NCBI GenBank assembly: GCA_019100305.1
Contig: JAHRHW010000105.1
Span: forward strand, 1-11,579
Direction of reading: 5' to 3'
Length of the DNA stretch: 11,579 bases
Source: Candidatus Thiodiazotropha taylori
Lineage (GTDB): Bacteria > Pseudomonadota > Gammaproteobacteria > Chromatiales > Chromatiaceae
Shown: positions 6,466 through 11,579 of the stretch, piece after piece
How positions within the stretch are numbered: the stretch's first letter is position 1
How the letters are laid out: each line of letters opens with the position of its first letter
The notes under the pieces: generated by a model
What the model saw: the letters and a program-made list of their open reading frames with translations, nothing else
Told to the model about the DNA's origin: nothing
The model's database searches: none
Made by a program: the position numbers and the translations under genes

Positions 6466-8631
6466 ATGGAATCGGATACCATATTAAAGATAGCGCTCGC
6501 CGGCCCCCTTCGCGGCTACTTCGACTACCTTCCCCCTGAGCACGACGGCATCACACTCACACCCGGATGCCGATTTGAGATACCTTTTGGCCGCAGCAGC
6601 CGAGTAGGCATCCTGATTTCAACCAGCAGCAAATCATCAGTTCCGACAAGCAAACTGAAACGCGCCCTGTCTCAACTCGACCATACCCCGTTGCTTCAAC
6701 CTTCGGACCTGCGTCTGCTGAAGTGGGCGGCTGACTACTATGAGCACCCGTTGGGTGACGTGATATTTCATGCCCTGCCGTTGAACCTGAGGAAAAAACC
6801 GACCGCCACCAAAACCAGCCAACCAGGCCTGCGACTGACCCAGGCACCCAAGCAACGCAGTGTAATCGTTGCACTTCAACAGCACCCGCAGGGTCTTCTG
6901 GCCAAAAGCCAACTTATGCAGAAACACGAGCTCTCCCCTGCAGTACTGCGCAGCCTGCTGGATAAAGGCCTGATCACCCCATGTGAGCTACCCCCCCAGC
7001 CACTCACCAGGGAAGCGGCTCATCAGCTTAACCCGCAACAACAACTGGCGGTCGACACTGTGCGCAAGGAGCTGGATGGATTTCAGGCCTATCTGCTCAA
7101 CGGGGTAACCGGTAGCGGCAAAACCGAAGTCTATCTGCACCTGGTCGCCGATGTTCTGGCCCAGGGGCGGCAGGCATTGATCCTGGTTCCGGAGATCGGC
7201 CTGACCCCACAACTGCTGCAACGTTTTCAACAACGCATGGGACATGAGGTTGCCGTGCTGCACTCCGGACTGGCGGATGGAGAGCGTGAAAAGGTCTGGC
7301 ACGCGATACGTCAGATGCGCCAGCGTGTCCTGATCGGAACCCGTTCCGCTGTATTCACGCCAATGCCTCACCTGGGTCTGATCATTGTCGATGAGGAACA
7401 TGATCTCTCCTACAAACAGCAGGAGGGGTTTCGCTACCACGCCAGGGATATCTCCCTGGTTCGTGCACAGCAGACTGGCTGCCCGGTGGTACTGGGCTCT
7501 GCGACCCCATCCCTGGAGTCGTTGAGGAACGTTCAAGAGAGCCGTTACCGCCAGCTGGATCTGCCGCAACGGGCCGCCAACGCCAGCATGCCGAGCCTCT
7601 CGCTGATCGACATTCGCAATGGCCATCTCAAAGGGGGATTGTCTCCTGCCCTTCTGAAACACCTTGAACAGACCCTGCAGGCCGGGGAACAGGCAATGCT
7701 GTTTCTCAACCGTCGCGGATACGCGCCGATGCTTACCTGTCACGCCTGTGGCTGGCTGACCGACTGTCCCCGTTGCGATGCACGCATGACCCATCACCGC
7801 CAGCAGAGACTGCTCTGGTGTCACCATTGCGGTCACCAGCAGAGAGTACCGGCCGTTTGTCCCAGCTGTGGCAGCCCCGATCTGGTTCCGGTCGGTCAGG
7901 GTACCGAGCGGGTTGAAGAGGTCTTACAGCAACACTTTCCGAATTCTCCCCTGGCACGGATCGACAGGGATTCAACCAGCCGCAAGGGAAGTCTGGAAAA
8001 ACTATTGAAGCAGGTCCATTCAGGCAGCATCCCACTGCTGATCGGCACCCAGATGATTGCCAAAGGACACCATTTCCCCGCCGTTACACTGGTGGCCATC
8101 CTGGATGTGGATCAGGGACTGTTTGGTGCGGACTTCAGAGCTTCTGAAAGAATGGCCCAGTTGATACTCCAGGTGGCCGGCCGGGCTGGCCGGGCCGAAC
8201 GCCCGGGAAGGGTGATGATCCAGACCCGTCATCCCGACCACCCGTTGATGCAGCTTCTGACCCAACAGGGATATGCCGCTTTTGCCAAGCTGGCCATGCA
8301 GGAGCGGCAAATGGCCATGTTGCCCCCTTATGCCCATCAGGCTCTGATACGCGCAGAAGCCAACCGAGCGGACTATCCGGACCTGTTCCTTAAACAGCTA
8401 TTAGAAGGCTGTCAGCACATCCAACACGCCGCTGAACTTGAGTTCTGGGGCCCAGTCCCTGCCCCGATGGAGCGACGTGCTGGTAAGACCAGAGCCCATC
8501 TACTGATTCAATCCAATCAACGTCTGCCTTTGCACCGTTGGTTGTCGCAAGCTATTGAGATATTCCCGACGCTACCCCACGCTCGCAAGGTACGCTGGTC
8601 TGTCGATGTCGATCCACAAGAGATGTTGTAG
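6466..8631 (+). CDS. priA: Primosomal protein N' (replication restart helicase PriA)
   Basis: PriA is a 3'-to-5' superfamily 2 helicase that recognises abandoned forks and D-loops and reloads DnaB through PriB/DnaT or PriC. The 721 residues match the family (E. coli 732). In order: an N-terminal 3'-DNA-binding domain (LAGPLRGYFDYLPP, GCRFEIPFGRSSRVGI), a winged-helix region near 130-180, and the helicase core with Walker A GVTGSGKT (213-220), DEEH (309-312) and GSATPS. An insert follows with eight zinc-binding cysteines (about 425, 428, 434, 437, 452, 455, 465, 468), then the second helicase lobe (GTQMIAKGHHFPAVTLV, QVAGRAGRAERPGRV). A C-terminal domain ends the protein. The ATG at 6466 is taken as the start; a GTG directly before it (6463) is equally possible. 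Ribosome-binding sequence is weak (AGAAG at 6454-6458). The leader is unusually structured and carries DnaA-box matches further upstream. Confidence 0.97.
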   Translation: MESDTILKIALAGPLRGYFDYLPPEHDGITLTPGCRFEIPFGRSSRVGILISTSSKSSVPTSKLKRALSQLDHTPLLQPSDLRLLKWAADYYEHPLGDVIFHALPLNLRKKPTATKTSQPGLRLTQAPKQRSVIVALQQHPQGLLAKSQLMQKHELSPAVLRSLLDKGLITPCELPPQPLTREAAHQLNPQQQLAVDTVRKELDGFQAYLLNGVTGSGKTEVYLHLVADVLAQGRQALILVPEIGLTPQLLQRFQQRMGHEVAVLHSGLADGEREKVWHAIRQMRQRVLIGTRSAVFTPMPHLGLIIVDEEHDLSYKQQEGFRYHARDISLVRAQQTGCPVVLGSATPSLESLRNVQESRYRQLDLPQRAANASMPSLSLIDIRNGHLKGGLSPALLKHLEQTLQAGEQAMLFLNRRGYAPMLTCHACGWLTDCPRCDARMTHHRQQRLLWCHHCGHQQRVPAVCPSCGSPDLVPVGQGTERVEEVLQQHFPNSPLARIDRDSTSRKGSLEKLLKQVHSGSIPLLIGTQMIAKGHHFPAVTLVAILDVDQGLFGADFRASERMAQLILQVAGRAGRAERPGRVMIQTRHPDHPLMQLLTQQGYAAFAKLAMQERQMAMLPPYAHQALIRAEANRADYPDLFLKQLLEGCQHIQHAAELEFWGPVPAPMERRAGKTRAHLLIQSNQRLPLHRWLSQAIEIFPTLPHARKVRWSVDVDPQEML

Positions 8632-9093
8632 CCGGATTACCCTTACCCAAACAATCGAGATCGGTTAAGAGACTGAAGATGGGTCGCGCAAGCAGAAATA
8701 TCAATCCTGACTCTTAAGCTCCATCTCAACCGACCATTTCAAGGAAACGGACAGGGGAGCTACCAACTCAACAGCGCTCTTTTTACTGAGCAACTCTGCA
8801 ACCGAATCACAATCAGAGTTTCACTCAAAAAAAAGATTTATGAACTATCGCGCTAATACTTAAGCAGTTAATTGGAACAAAATAGATCATGACGGAACCT
8901 TCACTTGTCGCATGCAACACAAACAGAACACAACGCACTAGCAACAAGCTAGGAGTTTGAGTGTTTATATGTTACGAAAAGATTCTCTGATTCAAGCAGA
9001 CATTACGTGAGCTTTTCACCATATTATTTAAATCCTGTTTCAATAATCACAAACTGATGCAAGCAGACCATATGACTCTCTGATTGGTGACTG
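8632..9093. other. Noncoding stretch between priA and the pseudogene
   Basis: I see no gene, RNA or clear terminator here. A 59-codon open stretch from 8677 to 8853 lacks an ATG and resembles nothing I know. An imperfect direct repeat, TGATTCAAGCAGAC near 8989 and TGATGCAAGCAGAC near 9055, lies shortly before the pseudogene. Its function, if any, is unknown. Confidence 0.4.
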
Positions 9094-9623
9094 ATGGATA
9101 CAAACTTCCTACCACTTAGCGAGATCATCATTGAGCTCCGTTCATTGACCAAGAGCAAATTAACCGGCTATCTTTTCATGTCATCAGCGAACAACACTCC
9201 GCTACATTCGGCCTTCAACAGGGCCGCATCGTCTCCCTCCAGTGCAGACTGCGAACCGGCGAAAACACCATTCCTCTGATCGCCAGCATCACACATGGTT
9301 GCTGTTGATTTCAGGAGAGCATAAGCCTTACAAGAAAGATGCAACTTAAAGATAACGAATCCATCTTCAACAAGATACTATCCATACACGAACAGATGAT
9401 TAAAGCCGAAGCAGACCAACCCCAAAAAAACTGCGGTAAACAACAACGGCGACAATCATCCCATACAACTTTCCGAGCAGCATAGAAGCGATATAGAGCG
9501 CAGCCTGGTTGAAAGATTGGACCCATGGGCAGCTTAGTCATGGATATAATTAAACAATGCAAAGAGTTTGATTCAATCAAAGATGCTATCAATGACGAGA
9601 TCGACCGACCCGATTTCGCTTAA
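9094..9623 (+). pseudogene. Decayed regulatory protein gene, probably DUF4388 (PATAN)-like
   Basis: Four successive segments in shifting frames read as one protein of about 176 residues. From the ATG at 9094 (GGTGA 4 bp before it) the frame gives LTGYLFMSSANNTPL. Near 9203 one base seems missing, and the next frame gives FGLQQGRIVSLQCRLRTG and IPLIASITHG. A TGA at 9306-9308 interrupts this frame, which goes on with FQESISLTRKMQL and FNKILSIHEQM. At an A7 tract (9424-9430) it shifts again to LSEQHRSDIERSLVERL. Near 9518 it shifts once more to GPMGSLVMDIIKQC and ends at TAA 9621-9623. The pattern of a TGxLF..GRIVSL..R.G..A domain, a linker and a terminal GPMGSLV module recalls DUF4388/PATAN-type signalling proteins. 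The family call is from memory of such patterns; the broken-frame reading is seen directly. Four lesions make sequencing error unlikely, given intact neighbours. Confidence 0.6.
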
Positions 9624-10352
9624 ACACTTCTATTGAAGATCATCAAGATCATCAACCAAACCGCATAACTTGGGATTGATTGAACACAAACCGAGTTACC
9701 TCTAACTGACCAATTGTTACCTTAAATCACGATAGGTAGAGACAACCAGTAACACTTCATCGCAGCCACTTTCAACCAATGAGATTTAAAACACCATTTA
9801 GTTATAGTTATTGCTTCTACTATTTTTTTTGGTTTAGATTACCCTGGCTTTTGTAGGGATGAGAAGGATCACTGAACATCAACACGCAACCTTGGGTTCA
9901 TTTTATAAGGAACTGACACGTATCAGTTTGCTGGTGACACGATGGAGTATTGGCGTTACCGGTTGTTGAAACCGCCAATCAGTCATATCACACTGCTCTG
10001 CTCTCGGCTAACCACAGAGAGTCAGAAACAATACAAATCCACTGGCCCGAAAATCCGGATAGTCCAGTCTATCGTGCTGTTCATCACGCAGACTGTCAAC
10101 TCAAACCTGACACCCAAAACCAGCTTACGCACAATCATAGCAATCCAGTTAGCCAGACTGCCTCATCGGCGCAAAAACAGTTTGCACAAAGAGAAAACCA
10201 TCCCGGTAATCACCCCGAAAAACCATCATCACAACCATCAATGGCCAACACCTGCAACACGGAAAGCATTCAATAGGAGCACAAGGAGTTATTCATAAAA
10301 ACCAACCATCAAACCCAGCAGTCAAGCCGCACAACCACTATCGAATTCCCAT

Positions 10353-10366
10353 ACTGATCGATCAGT
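10353..10366. promoter_or_regulatory. 14-bp perfect palindrome upstream of the sulfurtransferase gene
   Basis: ACTGATCGATCAGT is its own reverse complement and ends 61 bp before the start codon at 10428, a position where an operator for a dimeric repressor could lie. About one palindrome of this length is expected by chance in a window of this size, so the call rests on position only. Confidence 0.25.
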
Positions 10367-10415
10367 TGCAGCAACATTTGAGACTACCCATCCAATCCAC
10401 TCAAAAACTTTACAC

Positions 10416-10423
10416 GAGGAGAG
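10416..10423 (+). promoter_or_regulatory. Strong ribosome binding site of the sulfurtransferase gene
   Basis: GAGGAGAG stands 4 bp before the ATG at 10428, with the GGAG core 6 bp away. It is one of the two strongest ribosome-binding sequences in the window and fixes the start of the signal peptide. Confidence 0.75.
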
Positions 10424-10427
10424 ACCC

Positions 10428-11450
10428 ATGAAGCTTTACAGGATATTGTTAGCCCTATCATTTTCAATCGCCACGTTGAGCGGAAATGCATCAGCAGCGC
10501 AACTTCCCGGCCCAATTGTGGATACTCAATGGCTGGCGAAAAACCTCAAAGAGGTTCAAGTCATTGATGTACGTTCAAACACAGCCACCTTCACAACCCA
10601 ACCTGTGTTCGAACTACAGGAAAAAGCCAAACGGGAAGTACTGACACAGGCTGGCGGACATATCGAAAACGCCATTCTGCTGCCTTACAAGTCAATTCGC
10701 GGTGAACGTCAGGTTGACGGGCAGAAAGTTAAATATCTGCTACCCGAAAAGGATGACTTCGAAAAACTCATGCAAACAGCCGGATTACATTCCGCGAAGC
10801 CGATTGTCATCGTCTCAACCGGCATGACGCCGAAGCGGGTCAACGAAGCACTGCGTCTTTTCTGGCAACTGAAATATTTCGGTGAAGACAATGTTGCCGT
10901 ACTGGATGGCGGACTGGCGGCCTGGCTTAACGATGGGCACGAAGTCGTTACCACTCAGAGCACTGCTGCACCAGGTGACTGGAAAGCCACCGCAACCCGA
11001 GCTGAACTGATCGCCACTCCGGATGATGTTTCAAGCGCCGAAGCCGATGTACAACTGGTCGATGCCCGGGGCACAGAACAGTACTATGGAATCAACAAGC
11101 GGGACTATGTATCAGCTTTCGGTCATATCAGAGGTGCCAAATTGCTGCCTACTGAGGTACTGTTCCGTAAAGACCGTGATGCAATCAAATTCTACTCACC
11201 AGAAGCCTACCGCTCGATCCTGGAGATCAGCGATATCGAAGCTGACAAACCGACCATTTTCTACTGCAACAGTGGTCACCTTGCCGCCGGCCCTTGGTTT
11301 ATCGAACATCAACTTGTCGGCAACAGCAAAGCAAGCCTGTTTGATGGCTCGATGCACCAGTGGACCCTGCAGAACCGTCCGGTCAGAACTGTGATGCTTG
11401 AACCGCTTCCGGCAACCTGTAGGTCAGGCATAAGCAAGCCAGGCTGTTGA
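10428..11450 (+). CDS. Exported tandem-rhodanese sulfurtransferase
   Basis: Proteins of this type move a sulfane sulfur from thiosulfate or 3-mercaptopyruvate, via a cysteine persulfide, to an acceptor. The 340 residues begin with a signal peptide (KLYR, a hydrophobic core at 5-19, then ASA/A with probable cleavage after residue 23), so the protein is periplasmic. Two rhodanese domains follow, at about 25-175 and 195-320. Each has the conserved early VIDVRS / LVDARG and the late VLDGGLAAWL / LFDGSMHQWT. The C-terminal domain carries the active-site loop FYCNSGHLAAG with Cys280. In the N-terminal domain the same position reads VSTGMTPKR, with Ser130 and no cysteine, as usual for the inactive half. 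The CNSGH loop differs from the CRKGVTA type of classical rhodanese, so the substrate cannot be told. An odd tail, TCRSGISKPGC, adds two further cysteines. A membrane-protein gene starts 8 bp downstream. Confidence 0.88.
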   Translation: MKLYRILLALSFSIATLSGNASAAQLPGPIVDTQWLAKNLKEVQVIDVRSNTATFTTQPVFELQEKAKREVLTQAGGHIENAILLPYKSIRGERQVDGQKVKYLLPEKDDFEKLMQTAGLHSAKPIVIVSTGMTPKRVNEALRLFWQLKYFGEDNVAVLDGGLAAWLNDGHEVVTTQSTAAPGDWKATATRAELIATPDDVSSAEADVQLVDARGTEQYYGINKRDYVSAFGHIRGAKLLPTEVLFRKDRDAIKFYSPEAYRSILEISDIEADKPTIFYCNSGHLAAGPWFIEHQLVGNSKASLFDGSMHQWTLQNRPVRTVMLEPLPATCRSGISKPGC

Positions 11451-11458
11451 GAAATCCA

Positions 11459-11579
11459 ATGAGTCTTGCGTCCAGGGAAATGATACAAACAGGATCGGTT
11501 TCAAGTGCTTTTTATAGAGGGCTTTTTATCATCTATCTGGTCAGTATATTGACCGCCATACCGACCATCTATTTTATCA
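11459..11579 (+). CDS. N-terminus of a membrane protein, cut by the window end
   Basis: Forty codons are visible from the ATG at 11459. A polar stretch of about 18 residues (MSLASREMIQTGSVSSAF) is followed by a hydrophobic segment, YRGLFIIYLVSILTAIPTIY, which should be the first transmembrane helix. The gene starts 8 bp after the sulfurtransferase stop, with a weak TGAGAA upstream, so translation is probably coupled. I do not recognise the family. The neighbour suggests a role in sulfur transport or a membrane partner of the sulfurtransferase; that is inference only. Confidence 0.6.
   Translation, partial: MSLASREMIQTGSVSSAFYRGLFIIYLVSILTAIPTIYFI

Larger units (their letters stand above)
9624..10427. 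other. Noncoding stretch before the sulfurtransferase gene
   Basis: No gene can be supported. Two overlapping plus-strand frames of just over 100 codons (9942-10298 from ATG, and 9950-10276 from TTG) are open, but the stretch is so rich in A and C that stop codons are rare in any frame, and the products resemble no known protein. From about 10080 to 10427 the plus strand is C-rich and G-poor; in 10201-10260 I count 24 C and 6 G. Such a bias could serve Rho-dependent termination. A palindrome lies at 10353-10366. Confidence 0.45.

Noticed and set aside
9306..9308. In-frame TGA as a selenocysteine or tryptophan codon
   Set aside because: Three frameshifts in the same reading show the gene is broken, no selenocysteine insertion hairpin is evident, and the other genes use TGA as a normal stop (hisC, kinase, sulfurtransferase).
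9311..9592. Minus-strand 93-codon open frame
   Set aside because: It is antisense to the decayed regulator and has no family resemblance or ribosome-binding site.
9942..10298. Overlapping plus-strand open frames of 118 and 108 codons as genes
   Set aside because: Two frames are open over the same A+C-rich DNA because stop codons need T. Their products are low-complexity and unlike any family I know, and the second would start with TTG too close to a GGAG.

Overview
The window looks like a chromosomal segment of a gammaproteobacterium. The evidence is the murA-hisG-hisD-hisC order, a full-length PriA with its zinc-binding cysteines, and good matches to proteobacterial family motifs throughout. 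The genus cannot be fixed from this sequence. An exported sulfurtransferase at the right end would fit a sulfur-metabolising lineage, but this is only a hint.

Layout. Positions 57-4525 (+) hold murA (peptidoglycan precursor synthesis) followed by hisG, hisD and hisC (first, last and aminotransferase steps of histidine synthesis). HisG is the short form, which needs a HisZ partner that is not here. The rest of the his pathway is also absent. Convergent to hisC on the minus strand lies an orphan gene of unknown function (4556-4945) with an unclear start, then a fructosamine-kinase-family gene (5027-5905).

A 560-bp divergent intergenic region (5906-6465) separates the kinase from priA (6466-8631, replication restart helicase). 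It is unusually structured. It has DnaA-box matches on both sides of a very AT-rich stretch with inverted repeats and a 20-bp-spaced direct repeat. Nearer to priA it has three perfect short hairpins and a 15-bp motif that recurs in inverted orientation in front of murA.

Positions 8632-10427 contain no intact gene that I can support. Inside it, 9094-9623 can be read as a decayed gene: four consecutive segments in shifting frames, interrupted by three frameshifts and one stop, resemble a DUF4388/PATAN-type regulatory protein. The last 350 bases before the next gene are strongly A+C biased on the plus strand.

The right end (10428-11579) carries an exported tandem-rhodanese sulfurtransferase, followed after 8 bp by the start of a membrane protein cut off by the window edge. 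These two probably form an operon.

Most of the window is housekeeping. The parts that deserve a second look are the DnaA-box/AT-rich region before priA, the decayed regulator, the orphan ORF after hisC, and the sulfurtransferase pair.
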